Source: Desulfomicrobium baculatum DSM 4028 (GTDB lineage: Bacteria; Desulfobacterota; Desulfovibrionia; Desulfovibrionales; Desulfomicrobiaceae). Taken from it: a stretch of 64,000 nucleotides of DNA. This document shows positions 9,385-18,414 of the stretch, piece by piece. Each line of letters opens with the position of its first letter. Position 1 is the first letter of the stretch. The translations under genes and the position numbers were made by a program. The stretch covers positions 2,730,501-2,794,500 of the forward strand of contig NC_013173.1 of NCBI RefSeq assembly GCF_000023225.1, given 5' to 3'. The notes below the pieces were generated by a model. That model searched no databases. It was given only the letters and a program-made list of their open reading frames with translations, and was not told the DNA's origin.

Positions 9385-10332
9385 ATGTCACTCGTAATCA
9401 ACCACAACCTGATGGCCATGAACGCGAACCGCAACCTGGCGAGCGCGTACGGGAACCTGTCAACATCGGTCAGCCGCCTGTCTTCAGGCCTGCGCATCAC
9501 CACCGCCGCCGACGACGCTGCGGGCCTCGCCATTCGCGAGCTCATGCGTGCGGATATCGCATCCCTGAACCAGGGTGTCAGAAACGCCAACGACGCCATC
9601 TCCATGATCCAGACTGCGGACGGCGCGCTCGGCGTCATCGACGAAAAGCTGATCCGCATGAAGGAACTGGCGACCCAGGCGGCCACCGGCACCTACAACT
9701 CGGACCAGCGCCTGATCATCGACTCGGAGTACCAGCAGATGGCCTCGGAAATCACCCGAATCGCCAACGCCACGGACTTCAACGGCATTTACCTGCTGAA
9801 CGGCAATCTCTCAGCTACGTCCACCGGAGTCTCCAGCTGGGCGAGCAGCCACGACGGCAGCGCCTTGGCCTCGACGGGCCCGCTCAAGATCCACTTCGGT
9901 ACGGGCAACGATTCCGCGGAAGACTACTACTACATCGCCATCGGCAACTCCACCGCCTCCGCTCTCGGCGTGGGTAACGCTTCCGACAGAACCAAGGCGA
10001 ACGGCACGCACGGCGTAGCCTCCGGCGGCTACAGCATCTCCACCCAGCAGGGTGCGCAGGAAGCTCTGGCGGCTCTCAACGCGGCCATCACCTCCAAGGA
10101 CAACATCCGCGCCAGCCTCGGTGCCTTGCAGAACCGGCTTGAGAACACCATCACCAACCTGCAGATCCAGGCCGAGAACCTGCAGGCGGCCGAGTCCCGG
10201 ATCTCCGATGCCGACATCGCAACGGAAATGACCAACTTCGTGCGCAACCAGATCCTGACCCAGTCTGCTGTGGCCATGCTCTCCCAGGCCAACTCCCTGC
10301 CGCAGATGGCCTTGCAGCTCATGGGCGCATAA
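9385..10332 (+). CDS. fliC: Flagellin (first copy)
   Basis: Flagellar filament subunit, 315 aa, exported by the flagellar type III apparatus. The N-terminal D0/D1 helices (SLVINHNLMAMNANRNL, LSSGLRI, DDAAGLAI) and C-terminal helices (NLQAAESRISDADIA, ILTQSAVAML) are conserved; the central variable domain is short. The frame is open to 9154, but ATG 9385 has an AAGGAGGA ribosome site at 9371-9378 and gives the family N-terminus. Expression is predicted to be FliA-dependent from the promoter 83 bp upstream. The leader has GGA motifs that could bind CsrA. It is a close paralogue of the flagellin at 62099-63025. Confidence 0.96.
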   Translation: MSLVINHNLMAMNANRNLASAYGNLSTSVSRLSSGLRITTAADDAAGLAIRELMRADIASLNQGVRNANDAISMIQTADGALGVIDEKLIRMKELATQAATGTYNSDQRLIIDSEYQQMASEITRIANATDFNGIYLLNGNLSATSTGVSSWASSHDGSALASTGPLKIHFGTGNDSAEDYYYIAIGNSTASALGVGNASDRTKANGTHGVASGGYSISTQQGAQEALAALNAAITSKDNIRASLGALQNRLENTITNLQIQAENLQAAESRISDADIATEMTNFVRNQILTQSAVAMLSQANSLPQMALQLMGA

Positions 10333-10360
10333 TCTCAGTAACCTGAAAAACCTCGCTTGC

Positions 10361-10392
10361 GGCCGGGTTGCGAAAAGCGGCCCGGCCTTTTT
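10361..10392 (+). terminator. Intrinsic terminator after first flagellin
   Basis: GGCCGGG and CCCGGCC arms flank a 13-nt loop and are followed by five T residues. It separates the flagellin transcript from fliD. Confidence 0.85.
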
Positions 10393-10411
10393 AACTCGAT
10401 AGTGTTGATTC

Positions 10412-10427
10412 TGGCACCAGGTTTGCT
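10412..10427 (+). promoter_or_regulatory. Sigma-54 promoter for fliD
   Basis: TGGCAC-N5-TTGCT is an exact match to the -24/-12 consensus, with 10 nt between the GG and GC pairs. It lies 47 nt before the fliD start codon. Confidence 0.85.
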
Positions 10428-10473
10428 CGAAGCGTGAGTAGATTCGCCCAATCCAACGCACCAGAGGAACGCC

Positions 10474-12534
10474 ATGGCTGATGACCTGACCACTTCGCTT
10501 GCTTCCGGATCCATCCGTTTCACGGGCCTCGGCTCCGGGACGGACTTCGACTCGATGATCACCAAACTCATCGAGATCGAGCAAGTCAGGACCAAACGGC
10601 TCGAGAGTTGGCGGTCTGATTGGGAAGCCAAGAGCGACGCCTTTGACTCGCTCTCTTCGAACATGCTCTCCCTCAAGACGTCCCTGGACTCCATGAACAC
10701 CACGGACGAATTTCTGACCAAGAACGCGGTCTCTTCCAACACCACCGCCCTAACCGCCACGGCAGGCAGCACCGCGGAAGAAAGTACCCACCAAGTGGAT
10801 GTGCTTTCCCTGGCGACCAACGACATGCACATGGGGTCGGTAATTTTTTCCTCCCCGGACAAAATCATAAGCGACGGCGCAGCGGGCGCTTTTGTCTTCA
10901 CGGCCGGTTCCCGGCAGGTCACCGTCAACGTCACCAGCACCACGACCCTGACCCAGTTCGCCAGCCTCATCAACTCCGACGCGGACAATCGCAATTATGT
11001 ACGCGCAAGCGTGGTCAACGACGGCAGCGGATACAGGCTCCAGATCCGTGGCATGAACCTGGGCGCGGGCAATGATTTCATCGTCGACAACAGCGCGACC
11101 TCGGCCAATCTGCTGACGAATTTCGCACAAGGTCAATTCATCGAAACCCAGAATGCCGGCAATGCCAGGCTTCGGGTCGATGGCTTCCCTCTTGATCCTC
11201 CCACCCCCTCCGAGGATATACTCAAAGCCACCTTCACCGGCAAAACAACCGCGGATACTATCACAACCACCGATGGAACCTTCAAGCTCGCCTATGACGG
11301 CACCTTGTATTCCGTTGATGTGACTGCTGCGGACACCTACGCCTCGCTGGCCGGAAAAATCAACACCGCAGTCGGATTCTCCATGGCCACGGCCGCAGAC
11401 GTATCCGGCAATGTCGAGCTGACCCTGACGGGCGAGGCGGGCTCGGACAAGCAGATTTCCATCATAAGTTCCCCCGGGACCACGGTCGGCGCCCTGCAAC
11501 CGGGAGCCTTCGCGCAGATCCAGGGTGCCACCGACGGCTACTTCGAACGCAGCACCAATTCCATTTCCGATATCGTCTCCGGCGTGACCATGAACCTGGC
11601 CAGCATAGGCAGTTCGACCATCACCACCAGCCTCGACCCGCAGGCGGTCACCGCGAAAGTGCAGACCTTTGTCGATGCGGTGAATTCCGTGCTGCAGGAG
11701 ATCAAGGACCAGACCCAGGTCACCACCGTTGGCGAAAATGTTTCCGGTTCCCTTTTGACCGGCAACTACGGCATGCAGATGATTCAGCAGAAGCTCAAAA
11801 ATATCCTGGCGGAAAAGGGCGTGGGATTCGACTATGACATGGACCCACTGGTCTCCCTGGGCAGCGTAGGCATCACCACGGACACCAGCCAGGGCTCCGC
11901 GACCTTCGGCCTGCTGGTTTTCGACTCCGGCGCCTTTACCGCGGCCCTCAAAACCGACCCCGACGCCGTGGCCCGCCTCTTCAGCGCCGACAATTATCCT
12001 TCGACCAAGGAAATGGTGGACGGCGTTGCGGTGGAATCCTCGAACTTCAACTTCGAGTCCTCCATCAAGGGCATCACGCAAGCCGGGGAATACTCCGTAA
12101 GCTATACCGTGGGCGCCGGCGGCGACATAACATCCGCCAGCATCAACGGATTTCCGGCCAGCATCGACGGCACAAAGATCGTGGCCACAGGGGACGGGAA
12201 CGCGGCGCGAGGCCTTTCCCTTGAAGTCATCAACCTTACGGCGGGCACATATTCCGGTTCGGCCCAGATCAAATCCGGCAAAACCCAGGAACTGATCGAC
12301 GAACTCAAAAGGTTGACGGACTCAACGACCGGAACCCTCGAAGTCTTGAAAGACAACTATCAGGACATCATGGATTCCATCGACGACAAGATCGCTTATG
12401 AAGAACGCCGCCTGGCTCTCCTGGAGAAGAACCTGCGCCTGCGTTTTGCCAATTTGGAAGCCGTTCTCGGCACCTACGACAACATATCCACACAACTCAG
12501 CTCGCAAATCAGCAGTTTGTCCAGCAAGTCATAG
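10474..12534 (+). CDS. fliD: Flagellar filament cap protein FliD (HAP2)
   Basis: Caps the growing filament and assists flagellin folding; 686 aa, longer than the E. coli protein (468 aa) through an expanded central region. The N-terminal FliD domain (FTGLGSGTDFDSMITKLIEIEQ) and C-terminal coiled coil (EERRLALLEKNLRLRFANLEAVLGTYDNI) are clear. A sigma-54 promoter lies 47 nt upstream, unlike the sigma-28 promoter of the neighbouring flagellin. fliS follows after 15 nt in the same orientation. Confidence 0.93.
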   Translation: MADDLTTSLASGSIRFTGLGSGTDFDSMITKLIEIEQVRTKRLESWRSDWEAKSDAFDSLSSNMLSLKTSLDSMNTTDEFLTKNAVSSNTTALTATAGSTAEESTHQVDVLSLATNDMHMGSVIFSSPDKIISDGAAGAFVFTAGSRQVTVNVTSTTTLTQFASLINSDADNRNYVRASVVNDGSGYRLQIRGMNLGAGNDFIVDNSATSANLLTNFAQGQFIETQNAGNARLRVDGFPLDPPTPSEDILKATFTGKTTADTITTTDGTFKLAYDGTLYSVDVTAADTYASLAGKINTAVGFSMATAADVSGNVELTLTGEAGSDKQISIISSPGTTVGALQPGAFAQIQGATDGYFERSTNSISDIVSGVTMNLASIGSSTITTSLDPQAVTAKVQTFVDAVNSVLQEIKDQTQVTTVGENVSGSLLTGNYGMQMIQQKLKNILAEKGVGFDYDMDPLVSLGSVGITTDTSQGSATFGLLVFDSGAFTAALKTDPDAVARLFSADNYPSTKEMVDGVAVESSNFNFESSIKGITQAGEYSVSYTVGAGGDITSASINGFPASIDGTKIVATGDGNAARGLSLEVINLTAGTYSGSAQIKSGKTQELIDELKRLTDSTTGTLEVLKDNYQDIMDSIDDKIAYEERRLALLEKNLRLRFANLEAVLGTYDNISTQLSSQISSLSSKS

Positions 12535-12549
12535 AAAGGAGTTCGCACA

Positions 12550-12960
12550 GTGCACAAAGCCGCCAACGCCTACATGCAGACCAAGGTCACCACCACAACC
12601 CCCGGCCATCTCGTGGTTCTGCTTTACGACGGAGCCATAACCTTTCTGGAACAGTCCAAGGAAGAAATTCTGGCAAAAAACTACGCCAAAAAGGGTATCC
12701 TCATCTCCCAGGCTCTCGATATCATCGCGGAACTCGACGGTTCCCTGAATACGGACAAAGGCGGAGAAATCGCCCAGAACCTGCACAAGCTCTACATGTA
12801 CTGCAACACCCGCCTGCTGCAGGCCAACCTCAAGATGGATACCGGGATTGTGGACGAGGTGATCGGAATCCTGTCTGCTTTCAGATCAGCCTTTTCGGAA
12901 ATCTCGAACAACCAGGCTTACCAGGCGCCTCCCAAAGCTGCTTCCTATTACGCCAGATAG
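12550..12960 (+). CDS. fliS: Flagellin export chaperone FliS
   Basis: Cytoplasmic chaperone that binds the C-terminus of unpolymerised flagellin; 136 aa, normal length. Family motifs include ANAYMQTKVTTTTPGHLVVLLYDGAI near the N-terminus and the later SLNTDKGGEIAQNLHKLYMY. The start is GTG 12550 with AAAGGAG at 12535-12541. It forms a pair with fliD. Confidence 0.93.
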   Translation: MHKAANAYMQTKVTTTTPGHLVVLLYDGAITFLEQSKEEILAKNYAKKGILISQALDIIAELDGSLNTDKGGEIAQNLHKLYMYCNTRLLQANLKMDTGIVDEVIGILSAFRSAFSEISNNQAYQAPPKAASYYAR

Positions 12961-13045
12961 GCAGGACCGCCCTGCCCTGGCCGGCATGTAAGGCACGCAT
13001 TCTGCAGACGATTTCCCAGACCACACCTCAACAGGGAAAACACGC

Positions 13046-14929
13046 ATGTGCGGCATAGCCGGCTTCTTCAACCCCAGCGGAATCTCTTTTCAACGCGACG
13101 TTCTTGCGTCCATGGCCCAGGCCCTGGCCCATCGCGGACCGGACCACCAGGGCCTGTTCCAGGACCGTTGCTGCGCCCTGGCCTACAGGCGGCTCTCCGT
13201 CATAGATCTGGCAGGGGGCAACCAGCCTGTGATCCACGAACCATCCGGCGCGGTTCTGGTCTTCAACGGCGAAATCTACAACTACCAGCCGCTGCGGGCC
13301 GAACTTGCCAGTCTTGGCCATGTTTTCCGCACGCATTCGGACTCGGAAGTCCTGCTCGCGGCCTACCTGCAGTGGGGCGACACATGTCTGCGCCGCCTGG
13401 TCGGCATGTTTGCCTTCGCGGTCTGGAACCCACGGGAGCAGACCCTTTTCCTGGCTCGGGACCGCATGGGCAAGAAGCCGCTTTTTTATACGCTCCTGCC
13501 CGACGGAACACTGATCTTCGCCTCGGAGATCAAGTCCATCCTGCACTTCCCGGGCGTGCCGCGCCGCATGAATCCCCTGGCCATGGACCGGATGCTGGAC
13601 TACGGATTCAACCTGGCCCCCGACACATTTCTGCAAGGAATCCATCAGGTTCTGCCCGCCCACACCCTGCTCGCCGGCCGCAACGGGCAGCGAACCGCCC
13701 CCTATTGGGACATCCCCATGGAAAGCCCGGTCTCGGCAATCTCCGAAGATGAAGCCGCCGAGGGCCTGCGCCATCATCTGGTCGAAGCCGTGCGCGACCG
13801 GCTCGTGGCCGATGTGCCCGTGGCCTGCTACTTAAGCGGCGGCATCGACTCCAGCAGCGTGACCGGCCTTTATGCGAACCTCTCAAACGCCCCTGTCCAC
13901 ACCCTCTCCATCGCCTTCGAGGACGCGGGCTATGACGAACGCCATTTCGCGCGCATGGTTTCAAGCTCGTTCGGCACCAGCCACCACGAATTTTTCTGCG
14001 CCATCGCCCAGGAGGAAATCGAGAAACTGGTCTGGCATTTGGAGAGCCCGCTGGTCACCCTTCTGAATCTTCCGTTCTATCTTTTATCCAGGCAAATAAG
14101 GGACATGGGATTCAAAGTGGTCCTGTCCGGTGACGGGGCCGACGAAATCCTGGGCGGATATGACTATTTCAAGCTCGTAAAGCTCATGAACTTCATCGGC
14201 AGAAACGAAACTGTTGGCCGCGCGAACCTGCTGCGCCGGGTCTTTCCCGGCATTTCCACGCCGCAGCAGGCCTGGATGCAGTACGCGATGCTGAAGGGAT
14301 ATCCCGCCGCGCACCCGGCTCTGCCCTACAGGTTCCAGGCTTTCCAGTTCAAGAACCAGCTCATGAGCGAATCCTTCGTGAACCGCCTTCTGCCCATAAT
14401 CGGCGAACGGGACGAGGAATTACCCGTGGTTCCGGGATCCCGGTCACTCCTGGACCAGGCCCTGTACCTGGAAACCAAGATGCGCCTGCCAAACCTGACC
14501 CTGGCCCTGGCCGACACCATGAGCATGGCCAACTCCGTCGAGCTGCGTTCGCCGTTCATGGATCACCGGCTGGTGGAGTACGTCTTTTCCCTGCCCAGCC
14601 ACTTCAAGATGCGCGGCCTCAATGAGAAGTACCTGCTTAAAAAAAGCTTTCGAACCTTCCTGCCCCCGGCCATCAGCCAGCGCCGCAAACAGCCGCTGTC
14701 CCCTCCGGGCAAATGGTTCATACGCATGTTCCGGGACATGATCGGCGATGTGCTCTCTGCCGCCACCGTCCGCGAAAAAGGGTATTTCAGACCTGAATTC
14801 ACGGACCACATGCTCGGCGAATTCGATTCCGACAGCCCCATGGATTACAGCGGCGTAATCATTGTCGCCTTCTTCGTGCACCTCTTCGACGATCTCTTTG
14901 TATCCGCCAAAACCCCCGGCGGTTGCTAA
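13046..14929 (+). CDS. asnB: Asparagine synthetase (glutamine-hydrolysing)
   Basis: Class-II glutamine amidotransferase fused to an ATP-dependent amide-forming domain; 627 aa. Cys2, exposed after Met1 is removed, is the glutaminase nucleophile (MCGIAGFF). The NGEIYN and SDSEVLLAAYLQWG segments and the PP-loop LSGGIDSSSV (around residue 263) are intact. The product may be free asparagine or an amidated surface sugar or peptide; paralogues occur in polysaccharide clusters. It stands between fliS and an unrelated membrane protein. A role in flagellar glycan modification would be speculative. Confidence 0.85.
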   Translation: MCGIAGFFNPSGISFQRDVLASMAQALAHRGPDHQGLFQDRCCALAYRRLSVIDLAGGNQPVIHEPSGAVLVFNGEIYNYQPLRAELASLGHVFRTHSDSEVLLAAYLQWGDTCLRRLVGMFAFAVWNPREQTLFLARDRMGKKPLFYTLLPDGTLIFASEIKSILHFPGVPRRMNPLAMDRMLDYGFNLAPDTFLQGIHQVLPAHTLLAGRNGQRTAPYWDIPMESPVSAISEDEAAEGLRHHLVEAVRDRLVADVPVACYLSGGIDSSSVTGLYANLSNAPVHTLSIAFEDAGYDERHFARMVSSSFGTSHHEFFCAIAQEEIEKLVWHLESPLVTLLNLPFYLLSRQIRDMGFKVVLSGDGADEILGGYDYFKLVKLMNFIGRNETVGRANLLRRVFPGISTPQQAWMQYAMLKGYPAAHPALPYRFQAFQFKNQLMSESFVNRLLPIIGERDEELPVVPGSRSLLDQALYLETKMRLPNLTLALADTMSMANSVELRSPFMDHRLVEYVFSLPSHFKMRGLNEKYLLKKSFRTFLPPAISQRRKQPLSPPGKWFIRMFRDMIGDVLSAATVREKGYFRPEFTDHMLGEFDSDSPMDYSGVIIVAFFVHLFDDLFVSAKTPGGC

Positions 14930-14980
14930 TCGAGACAAGAGCAGGTATCAGCCTTCTCGCAAGAGGAGAACGCATTTACC

Positions 14981-15919
14981 ATGAATATCACCTGTCCAAA
15001 GTGCGGATTCGGACGCGCTATCAACGAAGAGAAGCTACCTCCCAAAGCGGTCATGGCGACCTGTCCAAAATGCCAACATCGCTTCAAATTCCGGGAAGTA
15101 GCCCCAGTCGAACATATTGAACCAAAAACCGATTCACCACCCGTAGCGCCAGCAATAGAGCCTGAAATTCAGGACACGCCGGAAAAGGCGTCGGGTCCCG
15201 TTCAGGCTGAGCAGGAAACCACGCAGCACGTCGACGCGCCCGCGCCGCCGCATGACGAAGACCTGTGGAACGAACTGTCTGCGCTGAAAGAAGATGACGA
15301 GGAAGGCGGCTCCTATGCCGAGCATCGGCCGGAGCCGTCCCTGCCGCTGTGGGAACGCGTCGACTCCGGCTATCCACGCGCTTTCGTCCAGACCTTCCTG
15401 GAAGTACTCGCCAACCCCAGGATTTTTTTCTCGGCCATGCCCGTGGGATATGGGATCGTCAAACCCCTGCTTTTTTTCCTGATCATCGTCCAGGCCGTGG
15501 CCCTGTCCCAATCAATCTGGCAGCTTTTGGGCATCATCCCTCCGAGCGCGTTGACCGAAAATCTGGACAACACGTTGCAGGCGGCTCTTTCCCTTATTCT
15601 GTACCCGCTTGAAGTCTGTGTCTTCCTGTTTCTCGACACCGCCATGAACCACTTCTTCCTGCGGCTCTTCAAGGCGGACACCAAGGGCTTTGAGGGCACC
15701 TTCCGGGCCGGGACCTACAGCGCGGCGCCCATGCTGCTCATGATCGTCCCGTACATCGGGTTGCCCTTGGCCATGATCGGCGTGGTCGTATACAAATTCC
15801 TGGGGCTGCGCCATGTGCACGGCGCCACGAACAAGCAGGTGCTGGCCGTCCTCATACTGCCCATGCTCCTGGCCATCACCGTCGCCATTGTTCTGACGCT
15901 GCTGACCGGAGGGATCTGA
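14981..15919 (+). CDS. MJ0042-type zinc-ribbon protein with Yip1-like membrane domain
   Basis: 312 aa. The N-terminus (residues 4-36) is a zinc ribbon with two CPKC knuckles (CPKCGFG and CPKCQHRF), the MJ0042 pattern. A proline/glutamate-rich linker follows (about 45-125), then a C-terminal domain with about five hydrophobic segments resembling Yip1-family membrane proteins. Function is unknown. The deltaproteobacterial zinc-ribbon plus membrane-domain architecture suggests a membrane-anchored regulatory or scaffolding protein. Its stop overlaps the start of the small ORF at 15919. Confidence 0.7.
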   Translation: MNITCPKCGFGRAINEEKLPPKAVMATCPKCQHRFKFREVAPVEHIEPKTDSPPVAPAIEPEIQDTPEKASGPVQAEQETTQHVDAPAPPHDEDLWNELSALKEDDEEGGSYAEHRPEPSLPLWERVDSGYPRAFVQTFLEVLANPRIFFSAMPVGYGIVKPLLFFLIIVQAVALSQSIWQLLGIIPPSALTENLDNTLQAALSLILYPLEVCVFLFLDTAMNHFFLRLFKADTKGFEGTFRAGTYSAAPMLLMIVPYIGLPLAMIGVVVYKFLGLRHVHGATNKQVLAVLILPMLLAITVAIVLTLLTGGI

Positions 15920-16092
15920 TGCGCAATTTCAAAGCCTGGTGGCGCACGGCCGTGAAAAAGCCCGAAGACCACCTTGAACCCCGCGTCAGCGCGGTCAATC
16001 CGGCACCACGGGCCGAGCCCGGCGCCAAGGATTCAAAAGACGGCACGACATCGCTTATGAGCGCCGATCCTCCCACCCACACCCTGCAGTAG
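15919..16092 (+). CDS. Small hypothetical protein, 57 aa
   Basis: The ATG overlaps the TGA of the zinc-ribbon/Yip1 gene (ATGA), and the frame runs 57 codons to TAG. The predicted product is basic and tryptophan-containing at the N-terminus (MRNFKAWWRTAVKKPEDHLE) with a Pro/Ala/Ser-rich remainder. No signal peptide or membrane segment is visible and I recognise no family. The overlap argues that it is translated by coupling. Confidence 0.55.
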   Translation: MRNFKAWWRTAVKKPEDHLEPRVSAVNPAPRAEPGAKDSKDGTTSLMSADPPTHTLQ

Positions 16093-16112
16093 GCGTTTTC
16101 ACCCCTTGACTT

Positions 16113-16131
16113 GACAATGGCAACCATTAGG
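16113..16131 (+). promoter_or_regulatory. Possible Fur-box-like palindrome before ahbC
   Basis: GACAATGGCAACCATTAGG matches 13 of 19 positions of the classical Fur box GATAATGATAATCATTATC and contains the perfect AATGG-CAA-CCATT palindrome. It lies 101 bp before ahbC, where iron control of heme synthesis would make sense. A chance match is possible. Confidence 0.3.
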
Positions 16132-16232
16132 ACAAGCCTTCGGCTTTCTCGTTTTTCCGGACCCTGCCGCGCCTTCCGGTGCGGCCGGGCTCGCATCACC
16201 CCGACGAACCCCAGCGTTCACATGAGGCAACC

Positions 16233-17426
16233 ATGATCGGTATTTCGAAATTATACTGCGGCACGGTGGAACCTTCCGACGCCCTGCGCTACGGACGCAA
16301 TTCCGCCCAACTCCCATCTCACCTGCTGCAGTTCGCCAAGGACAAAAAGCCCGTTGTGGTCTGGAACATGACCCAGCGCTGCAATCTCAAATGTGTGCAT
16401 TGCTACGCCCACGCCGTGGAGCCGAGCAATCACAAAGACCCCATTTCCACGGATCAGGCCAAGGCCATGATCGACGACCTGGCCAAATTCGGCGCGCCGG
16501 TCATCCTCTTCTCCGGCGGCGAGCCCCTGGTGCGCGAAGATCTGGTGGACCTAGCCAAATACGCCACCTCGACGGGCATGCGCGCGGTCATCTCCACCAA
16601 CGGGACGCTGATCACCAAGGCCAAGGCCCGGGAACTCAAAGAAGTGGGTCTGTCCTACGTGGGCATCTCCCTGGACGGCGCCGAGGCCGTGCATGACCAG
16701 TTCCGCGGCGTGACCGGCTCCTACAAACTGGCTCTTAAAGGTGTGGAAAACTGTCAGGCCGAAGGACTCAAAGTGGGCCTGAGGTTCACCATCAACAAAC
16801 GCAACGCGGCGGAAATTCCACACCTCTTCGATCTGGTAGAAGCCCTGGAAGTGCCGCGCATCTGTTTTTACCACCTGGTCTATTCCGGCCGCGGCTCCGA
16901 ACTGATCAAGGAAGACCTGGACCACGCCGAGACCCGCGCCGTGGTCGATCTGATCATGGACCGCACCCGGGCTCTGCACGACAAAGGCAAGCCCAAAGAA
17001 GTGCTGACCGTGGACAACCACGCCGACGGCCCCTACGTCTATTTCCGTATGCTGAAAGAAGACCCCAAGCGCGCGGCCGAAGTGATGGAGCTGCTCAAAA
17101 TGAACGAAGGCAACTCCTCGGGACGCGGCATCGGCTGCATCTCCTGGGACGGCGCCGTGCACGCGGACCAGTTCATGCGCCACCACACCTTCGGCAATAT
17201 TCTGGAACGCCCCTTCTCCGAGATCTGGGTGGACGAGAAGATCGAGCTCCTGCACAAGCTTAAAGACAAGCGTCCGCATGTAAAGGGCCGCTGCGCCACC
17301 TGCCGCTTCCTGAACATCTGCGGCGGAAACTTCCGGGCCAGGGCCGAAGCATTTTATGACGACTTCTGGGCTCATGATCCGGCCTGTTATCTGACCGACG
17401 AGGAAATCAGCGGCGAGAAGGTCTAG
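16233..17426 (+). CDS. ahbC: 12,18-didecarboxysiroheme deacetylase AhbC (radical SAM)
   Basis: Radical-SAM enzyme of the siroheme-dependent heme pathway; removes the two acetate side chains of 12,18-didecarboxysiroheme to give Fe-coproporphyrin III. 397 aa. The SAM-cluster cysteines are C50, C54 and C57 (CNLKCVHC). A C-terminal SPASM-like cysteine set includes CATC...C at about 354, 357 and 363 and a final cysteine in DPACYL. The frame is open to 16179; ATG 16233 has GAGG upstream and gives the family N-terminus MIGISKLYCGTVEPSDALRY. First gene of ahbC-hemB-ahbD-ahbA/B-rpe, with hemB 9 nt downstream. Confidence 0.92.
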   Translation: MIGISKLYCGTVEPSDALRYGRNSAQLPSHLLQFAKDKKPVVVWNMTQRCNLKCVHCYAHAVEPSNHKDPISTDQAKAMIDDLAKFGAPVILFSGGEPLVREDLVDLAKYATSTGMRAVISTNGTLITKAKARELKEVGLSYVGISLDGAEAVHDQFRGVTGSYKLALKGVENCQAEGLKVGLRFTINKRNAAEIPHLFDLVEALEVPRICFYHLVYSGRGSELIKEDLDHAETRAVVDLIMDRTRALHDKGKPKEVLTVDNHADGPYVYFRMLKEDPKRAAEVMELLKMNEGNSSGRGIGCISWDGAVHADQFMRHHTFGNILERPFSEIWVDEKIELLHKLKDKRPHVKGRCATCRFLNICGGNFRARAEAFYDDFWAHDPACYLTDEEISGEKV

Positions 17427-17435
17427 GAGGACGGC

Positions 17436-18413
17436 ATGAACACCTTTCACCGCGGCCGCAGGCTGCGTTCAAAGAAAGTCCTGCGGGACATGGTGCGGGA
17501 GAGCAGGCTGGGCCGCGAGGATCTGATTCAGCCATACTTCGTGGTTGAATCGGATCCGGATTTCAGAAAGCCCATCGCTTCCATGCCCGGCCAGTTTCAG
17601 CTGGGACTGAACCAGCTGATGGGCGATGTGGGCACGGCCGTCGATGCGGGCCTGAGCAGCCTCATCCTGTTCGGCATTCCCGTCGAGAAAGATCCTGCAG
17701 GCACCCAGGCCTATGCCGAAAACGGCATCGTGCAGCAGGCCATCCGCCGCATCAAGGACCGCTGGCCCGAACTTATCGTGGTCGCGGACACCTGCCTGTG
17801 CGAGTACACCTCGCATGGGCACTGCGGACTGGTCTCGCCCGAAGGCGTGGTCCGAAACGACCCGACCCTGGCGCTGCTGGCCCGCACGGCCGTGGCCCAG
17901 GCCCAGGCAGGGGCGGACATCATCGCCCCCTCCGACATGATGGACGGCCGTGTGGCGGCCATCCGGGAAGCGCTCGACGAAAAAGGATTCCTGGACACGC
18001 CCATCATGTCCTACGCGGTGAAATATTCCTCGGCCTTCTACGGCCCCTTCCGGGACGCGGCCGAAAGCGCGCCCAAGTTCGGGGACCGCAAGACCTATCA
18101 GATGGACCCGGCCAACTGGCGCGAAGGCCTGCGCGAAGCGGCCGCCGATGTCGAGGAAGGCGCGGACATCCTCATGGTCAAGCCGGGGCTGCCCTACCTC
18201 GACATCATCCGCCTGGTCCGCGACAACTTCGACCTGCCCGTGGCCGCCTACCAGGTCAGCGGGGAATACAGCCAGATCAAGGCCGCAGGCCAAAATGGCT
18301 GGATCGACGAAACCGCCGTGGCCCTTGAAAGCCTCATCGCCTTCAAACGCGCGGGCGCGGACCTGATCCTTTCCTACTTCACCCAAGACCTGCTCAAGGC
18401 GGGACACATATAA
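17436..18413 (+). CDS. hemB: Delta-aminolevulinic acid dehydratase (porphobilinogen synthase)
   Basis: Condenses two 5-aminolevulinate molecules to porphobilinogen, the first common tetrapyrrole step; 325 aa. Zinc-site cysteines C120, C122 and C130 are all present ([14 protein letters not shown]), so this is the zinc-dependent form. The Schiff-base lysines are K196 (YAVKYSSAF) and K249 ([10 protein letters not shown]). AGGAGG precedes the ATG. It lies 1 nt before ahbD, placing early and late heme steps on one mRNA. Confidence 0.97.
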   Translation: MNTFHRGRRLRSKKVLRDMVRESRLGREDLIQPYFVVESDPDFRKPIASMPGQFQLGLNQLMGDVGTAVDAGLSSLILFGIPVEKDPAGTQAYAENGIVQQAIRRIKDRWPELIVVADTCLCEYTSHGHCGLVSPEGVVRNDPTLALLARTAVAQAQAGADIIAPSDMMDGRVAAIREALDEKGFLDTPIMSYAVKYSSAFYGPFRDAAESAPKFGDRKTYQMDPANWREGLREAAADVEEGADILMVKPGLPYLDIIRLVRDNFDLPVAAYQVSGEYSQIKAAGQNGWIDETAVALESLIAFKRAGADLILSYFTQDLLKAGHI

Positions 18414-18414
18414 A

